This document shows, one piece after another, positions 25,477 through 34,539 of a stretch of DNA of 43,085 nucleotides. The notes beneath the pieces were generated by a model. That model was given only the letters and a program-made list of their open reading frames with translations, searched no databases and was not told the origin of the DNA. The stretch's first letter is position 1. Every line of letters starts with the position of its first letter. The DNA comes from an uncultured Dorea sp. (GTDB lineage: Bacteria > Bacillota > Clostridia > Lachnospirales > Lachnospiraceae): NCBI GenBank assembly GCA_947388185.1, contig CANDQP010000014.1, positions 1 through 43,085 of the forward strand, in the 5' to 3' direction. The position numbers were made by a program, and so were the translations under genes.

Positions 25477-27303
25477 ATGTGCGGAATAGTTGGCTATATT
25501 GGCAATCAGCAGGCGGCGCCGATCCTGCTGGACGGTTTGGCAAAGCTGGAATACAGAGGTTATGATTCGGCGGGCATTGCCGTCTGCAATAACGGCGAGA
25601 TTGATATGATCAAATCAAAGGGCAGGCTTAAGGTGTTAAGCGAGCTGACCCATGACGGCGCGACGCTGCCCGGGACGATGGGGATCGGACATACACGGTG
25701 GGCAACCCATGGTTCTCCGTCGGATGTGAACGCTCATCCTCATTTTAATCAGGATCAAAGCATCGTTGTCGTTCACAACGGTATCATTGAGAATTATCTG
25801 AAATTAAAGAAAAAGCTTGAGAAGCACGGGTATCAGTTTGTGTCCGAGACGGATACGGAGATCATTGCCCATCTTCTGGATTATTATTATCAGGGGAATC
25901 CGCTGCAGGCGATCACCAAGATCATGCACCGTATGGAGGGGTCTTATGCCCTGGGGATCATCTTCAAGGATCATCCGGAGGAGCTCTATGCGGTGCGCAA
26001 GGACAGTCCGCTGATCGTTGGGCATACGGACGGGGGCAGCATCATTGCCTCCGATGTGCCGGCGGTGCTTCGGTATACCAGAGAGGTATATTTTATTGAG
26101 AATGAAGAGATCGTCCGCATGACAGAAGAGTCGATGGAGTTCTTCAGTGTGGATGAGGAACCGATCAGCAAGGAGTCTGTCAGGATCGAGTGGGATGTGA
26201 ACGCTGCCGAGAAGGGCGGCTATGAACATTTTATGCTCAAGGAGATGTATGAACAGCCGAAATCGGTTATGGATACGTTCTCACCAAGGGTGAAGGATAA
26301 TAAGATCGTGATCGAGGAGCTGGGGATGACGGATGAGGAGATCAGGAAGATCCAGAAGATCATGATCGTGGCCTGCGGATCGGCTTCCCACGTGGGTTAT
26401 ACCAGCAAGTATATCCTGGAAGGGCTGGCCAGGATTCCGGTTGAGGTGGATATGGCGTCGGAGTTCCGTTACCGTAATCCGATCCTCAATGAGAATACCA
26501 TGGTGGTAGTGATCAGCCAGTCAGGGGAGACGGCGGATACGCTCGCTGCTCTCAGGGAAGCGAAGGAGCAGGGGGCGAGAGTTCTCGGCGTTGTGAATGT
26601 GGTGGGCAGTTCCATCGCAAGAGAGGCGGATAATGTCATGTACACCTGGGCGGGACCGGAGATTGCGGTTGCAACTACCAAGGCGTACTCTGCACAGCTT
26701 ATCGCCATGTATCTTCTTGCCATGAAGTTTGCCTGTGTCAGGGGAGAACTGGGCGATGCGGAATTAAGTGAGATGTTGGGAGAGATGAAGGCTCTTCCTG
26801 CCCAGATCGAGATGATCCTGAATAACCGGGAGAAGATCCAGAGATTCGCCAACCGGTATCTGGCGGCGAGGGATATCTTCTTCATCGGACGCGGGATCGA
26901 CCATGCCATTTCAATGGAAGGGTCTTTGAAGCTGAAGGAGATCTCCTATATCCATTCGGAAGCCTATGCCGCAGGCGAGCTGAAGCACGGCACGATCTCT
27001 CTTGTGGAGGAGGGGACGCTGGTTGCGGCGGTGCTGACTCAGAAAGACCTGTATAAGAAGATGATCAGCAATATGGAAGAGGTGCGTACCAGAGGTGCGT
27101 TCGTGATGGCAGTCACTGTCGAGGGCAATACGGAGGTTGAGAAGGCGGCGGATTATGTCATCTATATACCGGAGACGAACCGGTATTTCACCAATTCGCT
27201 GGCGATCATTCCGCTGCAGCTGTTCGCTTACTATATCGCGGTGGGACGCGGGTGTGATGTGGATAAGCCAAGGAACTTGGCGAAGTCTGTGACGGTAGAG
27301 TAA
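25477..27303 (+). CDS. glmS: Glutamine-fructose-6-phosphate aminotransferase (isomerizing)
   Basis: 608 residues, the standard length. It makes glucosamine 6-phosphate from fructose 6-phosphate and glutamine, the entry to UDP-GlcNAc and peptidoglycan. The start must be ATG 25477, because Cys2 ('MCGIVGYIG') is the N-terminal nucleophile of the glutaminase domain; GGAG at 25465-25468 supports it and the upstream ATG at 25468 would block the nucleophile. Two SIS domains follow ('IMIVACGSASHVGYTSKY', 'SQSGETADT', 'GRGIDHAISMEGSLKLKEISYIHSEAYAAGELKHG'). It sits 19 bp after the cohesin-like gene, so amino-sugar supply is co-located with the wall-polymer genes. No glmS ribozyme was recognised in the coding region immediately upstream. 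Confidence 0.98.
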   Translation: MCGIVGYIGNQQAAPILLDGLAKLEYRGYDSAGIAVCNNGEIDMIKSKGRLKVLSELTHDGATLPGTMGIGHTRWATHGSPSDVNAHPHFNQDQSIVVVHNGIIENYLKLKKKLEKHGYQFVSETDTEIIAHLLDYYYQGNPLQAITKIMHRMEGSYALGIIFKDHPEELYAVRKDSPLIVGHTDGGSIIASDVPAVLRYTREVYFIENEEIVRMTEESMEFFSVDEEPISKESVRIEWDVNAAEKGGYEHFMLKEMYEQPKSVMDTFSPRVKDNKIVIEELGMTDEEIRKIQKIMIVACGSASHVGYTSKYILEGLARIPVEVDMASEFRYRNPILNENTMVVVISQSGETADTLAALREAKEQGARVLGVVNVVGSSIAREADNVMYTWAGPEIAVATTKAYSAQLIAMYLLAMKFACVRGELGDAELSEMLGEMKALPAQIEMILNNREKIQRFANRYLAARDIFFIGRGIDHAISMEGSLKLKEISYIHSEAYAAGELKHGTISLVEEGTLVAAVLTQKDLYKKMISNMEEVRTRGAFVMAVTVEGNTEVEKAADYVIYIPETNRYFTNSLAIIPLQLFAYYIAVGRGCDVDKPRNLAKSVTVE

Positions 27304-27356
27304 CGCAGTTGGGGACATAGTAGAATTCAATTTTACTATGTCCCCAACTGTGTTTT
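27304..27356. terminator. Strong hairpin between convergent glmS and deacetylase
   Basis: Arms 27306-27322 and 27334-27350 pair perfectly over 17 bp (about 19 with a G-U and one more pair), with an 11-base loop, and are followed on the plus strand by TTTT (27353-27356). It begins immediately after the glmS stop and likely terminates glmS and, from the other side, the deacetylase transcript. Confidence 0.88.
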
Positions 27357-27371
27357 GTCCTGTACCTGTCT

Positions 27372-28238
27372 CTAGTTCATTTTATCAATCAGATGATCAA
27401 GACTCTGGAAGGTATAGCCCATCTCTTCCCACTTGCCCAGCAGTTCGTCTAATATCTCGCCGTTGGTGCTGGAGGTGCTGTGCAGCAGTACGATCGCGCC
27501 CGGATGGATGCGTCCCAAGAGCTTGTCGAAGGCTTCCTCGCGGGAAGGCTGCTTATCCTGGTACCAGTCCACGTAGGCAAGGCTCCAGAAGAATGTGTGA
27601 TAGCCCATATCCTTTGCCATCTGCAGATTCTCGGTGCTGTATTTGCCCTGGGGAGGGCGGTAGTACCGGGTCATCTCCTCTCCGGTGATCTCTCTGTAAG
27701 CGTCTTCCACATCCTTTAATTCCTTTTCAAATGCTTCTTTTGTGGAGATCTTCGACATATCCGGATGGTTATAGGTATGGTTGCCTACAGTATGGCCTTC
27801 CTCATGCATACGTTTGATCAGATCGGGGCTTGTGGAGATAAAATTGCCGACGACGAAGAAGGCGGCGCTGGCGTTGTGTTTCTTCAGGGCGTCCAGGATC
27901 GGCGCGGTATTTCCGTTCTCATAGCCGCAGTCGAAGGTCAGGTAGATCACCTTTTCGTCGGTATCTTCCGCATAGTATGTATCATATTTTTGCAGTTCGT
28001 CAAAGGCGGCGTTGGCGACCGGCGGCTGCCCTTCTTCCTGGAAGCTCAGGCCCCAGTTGTCGGCGGCGGGCGCGATGGCGGAGGATACGGCGGCTGAATC
28101 TGATTCGTCAGAGCCTAAGACGCCCGGGTCGATCTCCCGGGGAGCGAACTGCATAGCGGCAAAATGGCCGGCAAAGTAGGATGCGATCAGCAGAAGGGCG
28201 ATGCCGGCGATCTTGAGATGTTTTTTGTGAAATGGCAT
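27372..28238 (-). CDS. PdaA-like polysaccharide deacetylase
   Basis: 288 residues, minus strand. An N-terminal membrane segment (~9-27) anchors a NodB-fold domain. 'NWGLSF' (61-66) and 'YLTFDCGYENG' (99-109) resemble PdaA-type peptidoglycan N-acetylmuramic acid deacetylases. His154-x-x-x-His158 ('HTYNH') provides two zinc ligands, 'RPPQGKY' (194-200) is the motif 3 region, and 'VLLHST' holds the late catalytic His. The usual second Asp of motif 1 is Cys104 here; PdaA proteins also depart at this position, having Asn. PdaA acts on muramic delta-lactam formation in spore cortex, which would suit a sporulating Clostridia. GGAG ~5 bp before the ATG. It converges on glmS. Confidence 0.9.
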   Translation of the reverse strand: MPFHKKHLKIAGIALLLIASYFAGHFAAMQFAPREIDPGVLGSDESDSAAVSSAIAPAADNWGLSFQEEGQPPVANAAFDELQKYDTYYAEDTDEKVIYLTFDCGYENGNTAPILDALKKHNASAAFFVVGNFISTSPDLIKRMHEEGHTVGNHTYNHPDMSKISTKEAFEKELKDVEDAYREITGEEMTRYYRPPQGKYSTENLQMAKDMGYHTFFWSLAYVDWYQDKQPSREEAFDKLLGRIHPGAIVLLHSTSSTNGEILDELLGKWEEMGYTFQSLDHLIDKMN

Positions 28239-28313
28239 AGGTACTCCATTCGTTTTTAGTAATATATGTCTGCTGTCCGGAAACTATTCGTCTCACAGTT
28301 GCTCTGCATTGCC

Positions 28314-28342
28314 TTGCAAAGTTGTCCGAAAGAGTGTAGAAT
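28314..28342 (+). promoter_or_regulatory. Predicted sigma-A promoter for ArsC/Spx-family gene
   Basis: TTGCAA (28314-28319), a 17-bp spacer and TAGAAT (28337-28342), about 50 bp before the ATG at 28391. The gap 28239-28390 also has to serve the divergent deacetylase gene; I see no convincing minus-strand promoter. Confidence 0.6.
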
Positions 28343-28390
28343 GAGTAACAGTTTAGTACGTCTGAATAATCGGCATTAGGAGGAAGAAGG

Positions 28391-28735
28391 ATGTTATTGG
28401 TACATTACAAGAAATGCAGCACCTGTCAGAAGGCAAAGAAATGGTTGGAGGAACATGGTTTTGAATTTACGGAGAGGGATATCAAGGAGCAGAATCCGAC
28501 CAAAGAGGAATTGAAGGAATGGCATGTTAAGAGCGGGATGCCTCTTAAGAAGTTCTTTAACACCAGCGGGATGCTCTACCGTGAGATGCAGCTTAAGGAT
28601 AAGCTCCCCGATATGACGGAGGAAGAGCAGTATGAGCTGCTGGCTTCGGACGGGATGCTGGTGAAGCGTCCGGTTCTGGTGACGGATACAACTGTTTTGA
28701 CCGGGTTTCGTGAGAAGGAATGGGAGAAGCTGTGA
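28391..28735 (+). CDS. ArsC/Spx-family thioredoxin-fold protein
   Basis: 114 residues. The N-terminal 'CSTCQKAKKWL' (Cys9, Cys12) is the CxxC motif of Spx/MgsR- and YffB-type members of the arsenate-reductase family. 'GMPLKKFFNTSGMLYRE' and 'LVKRPVLVTD' are family signatures; the Arg-Pro pair is at ~93. True ArsC enzymes need Cys12 plus Arg residues for arsenate, but the CxxC favours a Spx-like redox regulator or a general reductase. No arsenic genes are nearby, so a resistance role is unlikely. RBS AGGAGGAAG precedes the ATG. The next (broken) gene starts 2 bp after its stop. Confidence 0.88.
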   Translation: MLLVHYKKCSTCQKAKKWLEEHGFEFTERDIKEQNPTKEELKEWHVKSGMPLKKFFNTSGMLYREMQLKDKLPDMTEEEQYELLASDGMLVKRPVLVTDTTVLTGFREKEWEKL

Positions 28736-28737
28736 GA

Positions 28738-29701
28738 ATGAGTGATTCTATGGAGAAATATGGCCGGATAGACCTGCATCTGCATCTGGACGGGTCTTTG
28801 CCTGCGGGAACGATCCTGAAGCTTGCGGATAAGGACAATATTGCGCTTCCGGCGCAGACGGAGGAAGGATTGAGACCCTATATTACAGCGCAGACGGAGT
28901 GTCAGGATCTCAATGAATATCTCCGGTTTCGAGATCCCGCTGATGATACTGCAGACGGCGGAGAATCTTGAGACGGCGTCTTATGAACTTGGGAGAGAGC
29001 TCGATAAGAAGGGCCTTAGTTATGCGGAGGTCCGTTTCGCGCCGCAGCTTCACGGGCAGCTTGGACTTACGCAGGATGAGGCGGTACAGGCGGTGCTTGC
29101 GGGATTTGGCAAGGTCATGGAAGAGAGCCGGGGACGGATCTTGCTGAAAGCGGTCCTCTGCTGTATGAGAGGGGATGCAGCCCATGAGGCGAATCTTGAG
29201 ACGGTGCGCACCGCGGCAAAGTATCTTAAGAAGGGTGCGGCAGCGGTAGATCTGGCCGGGGCAGAAGGATTGTATCCCACCGGGGATTTTGAAGAAGAAT
29301 TTATCCTGGCAAGAGAACTGGGCGTGCCGTTTACCATTCACGCGGGGGAGGCGGCCGGGCCGGAGAGTATCTGGAAGGCGCTGGAGTTTGGCGCTGTAAG
29401 GATCGGGCATGGAGTGCGCGCCGCAGAAGATGAGAAGCTGATGGAAGAGCTTGCGAGACGGGGGACCGTCCTTGAGATGTGCCCGTCCAGCAATCTGCAG
29501 ACCAAAGCGGTAGCGAGGCTTTCGGATTACCCGCTTCGGGAATATCTGCGAAGAGGGATCAAGGCGACGGTGAACAGTGACAATATGACGGTGTCGGATA
29601 CCTGGGTAGGCAGGGAATTCGCATTGCTTGCACAGGAATACGGCCTGACCCGGGCAGAAGCGGAGGTTCTTCTTGAGAATGCCCGGGATGCGGCGTTTTG
29701 A
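28738..29701 (+). pseudogene. add: Adenosine deaminase, frameshifted
   Basis: Two overlapping frames together make an adenosine deaminase. Frame 1 starts at 28738 and encodes 'IDLHLHLDGSLP', with the first metal His pair, up to 'CQDLNEYL'; frame 2 continues from about 28925 with 'FEIPLMILQTAEN', the zinc/catalytic 'TIHAGEAAGP', 'RIGHGVRA' and 'VNSDNMTVSDTW'. Adding back a missing TC (or CT) near 28922 would give an in-frame 'NEYL-S-G-FEIP', which has the usual two residues between Leu and Phe. Removing one base is an alternative. As read, the metal ligands are split between frames, so no full active enzyme can form. The C-terminus also ends early, soon after 'ARDAAF'. Sequencing error remains possible. 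Family role: purine salvage, adenosine to inosine. Confidence 0.85.
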
Positions 29702-29740
29702 CAGCCATAGAGGGAGTTTACAGAAGAAGGGAGCAGTAAC

Positions 29741-30310
29741 ATGGGAGTCGCGGAGTTATTTCTGATCGCGGTGGGGCTTTCGATGGACGCGTTTGCCGTA
29801 TCCATCTGTAAGGGTCTTGCGATGAAGAGATGTACATGGAGCAAGGCATGTCTTGTAGGAGCGTATTTCGGGATATTCCAGGCAGGTATGCCTCTGGCAG
29901 GGTATTTCCTGGGGGTGCAGTTTCGTGATATCATCACCTCCATTGATCACTGGATCGCATTTATCCTGCTTGGCTTTATAGGCGGCAATATGGTCCGGGA
30001 GGTTTTTAAGAGCGGGGATGAGGAATGCTGTCAGGATACGGATGCGTCCCTGGATGTGCGGACGATGCTGGGGCTTGCGGTGGCTACCAGTATCGACGCG
30101 CTTGCGGTGGGAGTGACATTCGCTTTTCTGAAGGTGGATATCGTACCTGCGGTCAGCTTTATCGGGATGATCACATTTACTTTATCCGTTGCAGGTGTTA
30201 GAATAGGCAATATATTTGGGACAAGATATCAGGCGAAGGCGCAGCTCTTAGGCGGGATCATCCTGATCCTTATGGGGTTGAAGATCCTGCTTGAGCATTT
30301 GGGTGTATAA
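29741..30310 (+). CDS. mntP: Manganese efflux pump MntP
   Basis: 189 residues, six hydrophobic segments, and the two-fold DUF204 repeat: '[14 protein letters not shown]' (Asp16) and '[15 protein letters not shown]' around residue 120, the conserved Asp pair of MntP. The family exports Mn2+ from the cytoplasm. A cytoplasmic loop around residue 90 contains a Cys pair ('EECCQDTD'). Good ribosome binding site GAAGGGAG. Only 39 bp separate it from the adenosine deaminase remnant, and no yybP-ykoY manganese riboswitch fits in that space. Confidence 0.94.
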   Translation: MGVAELFLIAVGLSMDAFAVSICKGLAMKRCTWSKACLVGAYFGIFQAGMPLAGYFLGVQFRDIITSIDHWIAFILLGFIGGNMVREVFKSGDEECCQDTDASLDVRTMLGLAVATSIDALAVGVTFAFLKVDIVPAVSFIGMITFTLSVAGVRIGNIFGTRYQAKAQLLGGIILILMGLKILLEHLGV

Positions 30311-30348
30311 GTCTGCGACAGAACAGATGTAAGTGGAGGAGAAGAATC

Positions 30349-31302
30349 ATGAGATGGAATCAGTTTCGGTTGACGACGACCGCGGAGGCAGAGGATATTG
30401 TAAGCAGTATGCTGATGGACCTGGGGATCCAGGGAGTCCAGATCGAGGATAAGGTGCCCCTGACGAAGGAGGACAAGGAGCAGATGTTCGTGGACATCCT
30501 TCCGGATATCCCGGAGGATGACGGGAAGGCTTATTTGACCTTTTACCTGGATGAAGGGGAGGATCAGGGAACCATACTGATGAAGGTCAGGAAGGAACTG
30601 GAGGAGATGCGGGAATTCCTTGATGTGGGGGAATGTACCATCGAGGAGTCACAGACGGAGGATGTAGACTGGGTAAATAACTGGAAGCAGTATTTCCACC
30701 AGTTCTATATCGACGATATCCTGGTGATCCCGTCCTGGGAGAAGGTGGAGGCAAAGGATGAAGACAAGCTGGTCATCCACATTGATCCGGGAACTGCGTT
30801 TGGGACGGGAACGCATGAGACGACCCAGCTGTGTATCCGTCAGTTGAAGAAATACGTCACGGAGGGAGCGCAGATTCTGGATGTGGGATGCGGCAGCGGG
30901 ATCCTTGGCATGCTTGCGCTTAAGTTCGGGGCAGCTTATTCGGTGGGAACGGACTTAGACCCTAACGCCATTGACGCAGCCCATGAGAATATGGAGGCCA
31001 ACGGCATCTCAAAGGAGCAGTACGAGGTCATGATCGGGAATATCATAGACGATCAGGCGGTGCAGGATGCCGTTGGGTATGAGAGATATGATGTGGTCGC
31101 CGCCAATATCCTGGCAGAGGTACTGGTACCGCTGACGCCGGTCATCGTCCGTCAGATGAAGACGGGAGGGATCTATATCACCAGCGGGATCATAGACGGG
31201 AAGGAGACGGTCGTTGCAGAGGCAGTGAAGGCAGCGGGGTTAGAGATTCTGGAAGTGAACCGTCAGGGAGAATGGGTATCTGTGACGGCGAGGAAGAATT
31301 AG
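30349..31302 (+). CDS. prmA: Ribosomal protein L11 methyltransferase
   Basis: 317 residues. SAM-dependent trimethylation of L11. 'MRWNQFRLTTTAEAEDIV' is the N-terminal recognition domain; 'DPGTAFGTGTHETTQLC' leads into motif I 'ILDVGCGSG' (176-184), then 'GTDLDPNAIDAA' and 'YDVVAANILAEVLVPL' with the NxL-type motif IV. GGAGGAG precedes the ATG. The rsmE start is 9 bp after the stop; the two rRNA/ribosome methylases are a common pair in Firmicutes. Confidence 0.97.
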   Translation: MRWNQFRLTTTAEAEDIVSSMLMDLGIQGVQIEDKVPLTKEDKEQMFVDILPDIPEDDGKAYLTFYLDEGEDQGTILMKVRKELEEMREFLDVGECTIEESQTEDVDWVNNWKQYFHQFYIDDILVIPSWEKVEAKDEDKLVIHIDPGTAFGTGTHETTQLCIRQLKKYVTEGAQILDVGCGSGILGMLALKFGAAYSVGTDLDPNAIDAAHENMEANGISKEQYEVMIGNIIDDQAVQDAVGYERYDVVAANILAEVLVPLTPVIVRQMKTGGIYITSGIIDGKETVVAEAVKAAGLEILEVNRQGEWVSVTARKN

Positions 31303-31310
31303 GAGAAGAG

Positions 31311-32048
31311 ATGCAGCATTTTTTTGTAACGCCTGCTCAGGTTCAGGAGGGGCAGATCTATATAGAAGGTTCGGATGTGAACCATATGAAGAATGTTCTT
31401 CGCATGCGGATCGGCGAGGAACTGATGGTAAGCGACGGGGATAATCTGAAGTACCGGTGCGCGGTAGAAGCGTATGGGGAGGATACGGTCCTCCTTCGGA
31501 TCCTTGAGAAGATGCAGGCGGACACAGAGCTTGCTTCCAGGATCTGTTTGTTTCAGGGGCTTCCTAAGCAGGACAAGATGGAGCTGATCGTACAGAAGGC
31601 GGTAGAGCTTGGGGCAGCACAGGTAATTCCGGTCAGTACCAGACGTTCCGTAGTGAAGCTGGATGCGAAGAAGGCGGCGAAGAAGACAGAGCGCTGGCAG
31701 GAGATCGCAAGGAGTGCGGCGAAGCAGGCGGGGCGGGGGTATATCCCTCAGGTAATGCCGGTGATGTCTTACAGGGATGCGCTTGAGTACGCGAAGGAAC
31801 TGGATGTGCTGCTGATCCCTTATGAGCTGGAACGGGGCATGGACGAGACGAAGAGCGTCATCGAGGCGATCCGGCCCGGGCAGTCTGTCGCGGTGTTCAT
31901 CGGCCCTGAGGGCGGATTCGAGAGGGAAGAGGTGGAGCAGGCCTTAGAACACGGGGCGAAGGCGATCACACTTGGAAGGCGTATCCTGCGGACGGAGACC
32001 GCCGGTTTGGCGGCGCTGTCGATCCTTATGTTCCATTTGGAGGATTAA
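31311..32048 (+). CDS. rsmE: 16S rRNA m3U1498 methyltransferase
   Basis: 245 residues. A SPOUT methyltransferase with an N-terminal PUA-like region ('HHFFV'-type start, 'NHMKNVLRMRIGEELMVSDG') and the trefoil knot: 'GPEGGFEREEVEQAL' and 'LGRRILRTETAGLAALSIL'. It methylates U1498 in 16S rRNA. The ATG at 31311 has AGGAG at 31301-31305; an upstream in-frame ATG at 31272 overlaps prmA. A neutral gap leads into the cysteine desulfurase gene. Confidence 0.96.
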   Translation: MQHFFVTPAQVQEGQIYIEGSDVNHMKNVLRMRIGEELMVSDGDNLKYRCAVEAYGEDTVLLRILEKMQADTELASRICLFQGLPKQDKMELIVQKAVELGAAQVIPVSTRRSVVKLDAKKAAKKTERWQEIARSAAKQAGRGYIPQVMPVMSYRDALEYAKELDVLLIPYELERGMDETKSVIEAIRPGQSVAVFIGPEGGFEREEVEQALEHGAKAITLGRRILRTETAGLAALSILMFHLED

Positions 32049-32092
32049 TGCATATTCTGGTAGTAAGAAAATAATAATCAGGAGTGAAATGA

Positions 32093-33250
32093 ATGGAAGA
32101 AGTATATTTAGATAACTCTGCGACGACGATGGCCTATGAGTGCGTGGGCGACATCGTCAGGAAGGTCATGTGCGAGGATTACGGCAATCCGTCTTCTATG
32201 CACGCCAAAGGAGTCGAGGCAGAGCAATATATAAAAGAAGCAAAAGAAACATTTGCGAAGCTTTTGAAGGTGAAGGATAAGGAGATCTTCTTTACTTCCG
32301 GAGGTACGGAGAGCGATAATCTGGCGCTTCGCGGCGTTGCACATGCTAACCAGCGGGCAGGGAAGCATCTGATCACATCAGCCATCGAGCATCCGGCCAT
32401 CATCAATACCATGCGCCACCTGGAGGAAGAGGGTTTCCGTGTAACCTATCTCCCGGTGGACCGTTACGGAAGGATCAAGCTGGAGGCGCTTAAGGAGGCG
32501 CTGTGCGAGGATACGATCCTGGTGTCCGTCATGTACGTGAACAACGAAGTCGGCTCCGTACAGCCAATCCAGGAAGCGGCAAGTATCGTGAAAGCATACA
32601 ATAAGAACATCCTGTTTCATGTGGACGCCGTACAGGGCTTCGGCAAATACCGGATCTATCCCGGGAAGCTTAAGGTAGACCTGTGCTCTGTAAGCGGCCA
32701 TAAGATCCATGGACCAAAGGGAACGGGAGTCTTATATATCGGGGAGAATGTGAAGATCAAGCCCATCGTGTACGGCGGGGAGCAGCAGAAGAATGTCCGC
32801 TCCGGTACGGAGAATGTTCCGGGGATCGCGGGGCTTTCGCTTGCCGCGAAGACGATCTATCAAGATCTGGATGTGAAGGTCGCGAAGATGAGAAGCCTTA
32901 AGAAGCATTTTATCGAGGGAGTCAGCGGGATCGAGGATACGACGATCCACGGCCTGTATGACGAGACGTCGGCTCCGCATATCATCAGCGTCGGCTTTGC
33001 GGGTATCCGAAGCGAAGTGCTCCTGCATGCCCTGGAGGAAAAGGGAATCTATGTATCCTCCGGTTCGGCATGTGCGTCCAATCACCCTCAGGTCAGCGGC
33101 GTCCTCAGAGGCATCGGGGCAAGACAGGAATTCCTGGATGCCACATTAAGATTCAGTATGTCAGAATTTACAACACTGCAGGAGATTGACTATACTTTAG
33201 ATACCCTATATAATATAGTACCAAGGCTTCGGAAATATACCAGGCGTTGA
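32093..33250 (+). CDS. Cysteine desulfurase (NifS/IscS class V aminotransferase)
   Basis: 385 residues. A PLP enzyme that removes sulfur from cysteine to an enzyme persulfide. 'YLDNSATT' opens the fold, 'FTSGGTESDNLAL' binds the cofactor phosphate, Lys204 in 'SGHKIHGPKG' is the Schiff-base Lys, and Cys327 in 'SSGSACAS' is the sulfur acceptor. It is followed by thiI, 29 bp on; such pairs (NifZ-ThiI in Bacillus) supply sulfur for tRNA s4U. That role is inferred from context. Confidence 0.95.
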   Translation: MEEVYLDNSATTMAYECVGDIVRKVMCEDYGNPSSMHAKGVEAEQYIKEAKETFAKLLKVKDKEIFFTSGGTESDNLALRGVAHANQRAGKHLITSAIEHPAIINTMRHLEEEGFRVTYLPVDRYGRIKLEALKEALCEDTILVSVMYVNNEVGSVQPIQEAASIVKAYNKNILFHVDAVQGFGKYRIYPGKLKVDLCSVSGHKIHGPKGTGVLYIGENVKIKPIVYGGEQQKNVRSGTENVPGIAGLSLAAKTIYQDLDVKVAKMRSLKKHFIEGVSGIEDTTIHGLYDETSAPHIISVGFAGIRSEVLLHALEEKGIYVSSGSACASNHPQVSGVLRGIGARQEFLDATLRFSMSEFTTLQEIDYTLDTLYNIVPRLRKYTRR

Positions 33251-33279
33251 TGAGAATTTGAGATCAGAGGAGAAAGGAT

Positions 33280-34461
33280 ATGAGATATCATACTTTTTTA
33301 ATAAAATACGGTGAGATCGGGATCAAAGGCAAGAACCGCTATCTGTTTGAGGACGCGCTCGTCAGGCAGGTGCGGTTCGCACTGAAGGACGTAGACGGCG
33401 AGTTTGAGGTCCATAAGTCTCAGGCCAGGATCTATGTGGACTGCGGGGAAGATTATGATTACGAGGATGCGGTGGAGCATCTGAAGAGGGTGTTCGGGAT
33501 CGTGGGGATCTGTCCGGTAGTCCGTATGGAGGATCAGGGGTTTGAACAGCTTAAGAAGGATGTGGTTGCCTATATGGACGAGGCTTATCCGGACAAGCGC
33601 CTGACCTTCAAGGTGGAAGCCAGGCGTGCAAGGAAGTCTTACCCAAGGACTTCTATGGAGATCAACTGTGATTTGGGCGAGGCAATTCTCGAGGCGTTCC
33701 CGGAGACGAAGGTGGATGTGCATCATCCGGACGTGATGCTGAATGTGGAGATCCGTAACGAGATCTATGTCTATTCTCAGATCATTCCCGGAGCGGGCGG
33801 GATGCCTGTGGGAACCAACGGGAAGGCAATGCTTCTGCTCTCCGGCGGGATCGACAGTCCGGTGGCGGGATATATGATATCCAAGCGGGGAGTGGGGATC
33901 GAGGCGACCTATTTCCATGCACCTCCGTATACAAGTGAGCGCGCGAAGCAGAAGGTGGTGGATCTGGCGAGGATCGTGTCGAGATACGCGGGTCCGGTGA
34001 AGCTTCATGTGGTGAATTTTACAGACATCCAGTTATATATCTATGACCAGTGCCCTCATGACGAGCTGACCATCATTATGCGCCGGTACATGATGCGGAT
34101 CGCGGAGCATTTTGCGAAGAAGGACGGGTGTCTTGGCCTGATCACGGGCGAGAGCATCGGACAGGTGGCGAGCCAGACGATGCAGAGCCTTGCCGCGACC
34201 AATGATGTGTGTACGATCCCGGTGTACAGGCCGGTGATCGGATATGACAAGCAGGAGATCGTGAATATCGCGGAGAAGATCGGGACCTATGAGACTTCCA
34301 TCCTGCCGTTTGAGGACTGCTGTACCATATTCGTGGCGAAGCATCCGGTGACAAAGCCCAATGTAGAGGTCATCCGCCGGTCGGAGGAGAAGCTTGAGGA
34401 GAAGATAGACGAGCTGTTCCGGCAGGCGATAGATACTGCGGAGATCATCGAGGTAAAATAG
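33280..34461 (+). CDS. thiI: tRNA 4-thiouridine synthase
   Basis: 393 residues. An N-terminal ferredoxin-like and THUMP region ('LLIKYGEIGIKGKNR'-type start through ~165) is followed by an ATP-PPi loop, 'LSGGIDSP', whose 'SGGIDSP' occupies 188-194. 'EDCCTIFVAKHPVTKP' carries the Cys of the sulfur-relay step. It adds sulfur to U8 of tRNAs. The rhodanese domain of E. coli ThiI is absent, as usual for Firmicutes, so the partner desulfurase would give persulfide directly. AGGAG before the ATG. A hairpin follows at 34473-34504. Confidence 0.97.
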   Translation: MRYHTFLIKYGEIGIKGKNRYLFEDALVRQVRFALKDVDGEFEVHKSQARIYVDCGEDYDYEDAVEHLKRVFGIVGICPVVRMEDQGFEQLKKDVVAYMDEAYPDKRLTFKVEARRARKSYPRTSMEINCDLGEAILEAFPETKVDVHHPDVMLNVEIRNEIYVYSQIIPGAGGMPVGTNGKAMLLLSGGIDSPVAGYMISKRGVGIEATYFHAPPYTSERAKQKVVDLARIVSRYAGPVKLHVVNFTDIQLYIYDQCPHDELTIIMRRYMMRIAEHFAKKDGCLGLITGESIGQVASQTMQSLAATNDVCTIPVYRPVIGYDKQEIVNIAEKIGTYETSILPFEDCCTIFVAKHPVTKPNVEVIRRSEEKLEEKIDELFRQAIDTAEIIEVK

Positions 34462-34472
34462 ATACAAATGAA

Positions 34473-34504
34473 AAGGACCGGGTCTGCAAAGCTGACCGGT
34501 CCTT
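34473..34504. terminator. Hairpin between convergent thiI and HPr-like gene
   Basis: AAGGACCGG (34473-34481) pairs with CCGGTCCTT (34496-34504); two more pairs form around a single bulged base. Reading the minus strand, the hairpin is followed by TTTT, so it fits a terminator for the HPr-like gene best, and it also lies just after thiI. Confidence 0.75.
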
Positions 34505-34539
34505 ACTGCCAAAGCTTATATGCGCGCCGTGCACGGCGG

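Noticed and set aside
28913..29701. Independent 262-residue gene starting at ATG 28913
   Set aside because: It has no ribosome binding site and its protein begins in the middle of an adenosine deaminase fold; it is better explained as the second half of a frameshifted gene.
29702..29740. Manganese riboswitch before mntP
   Set aside because: The gap is 39 bp, too short for a yybP-ykoY element.
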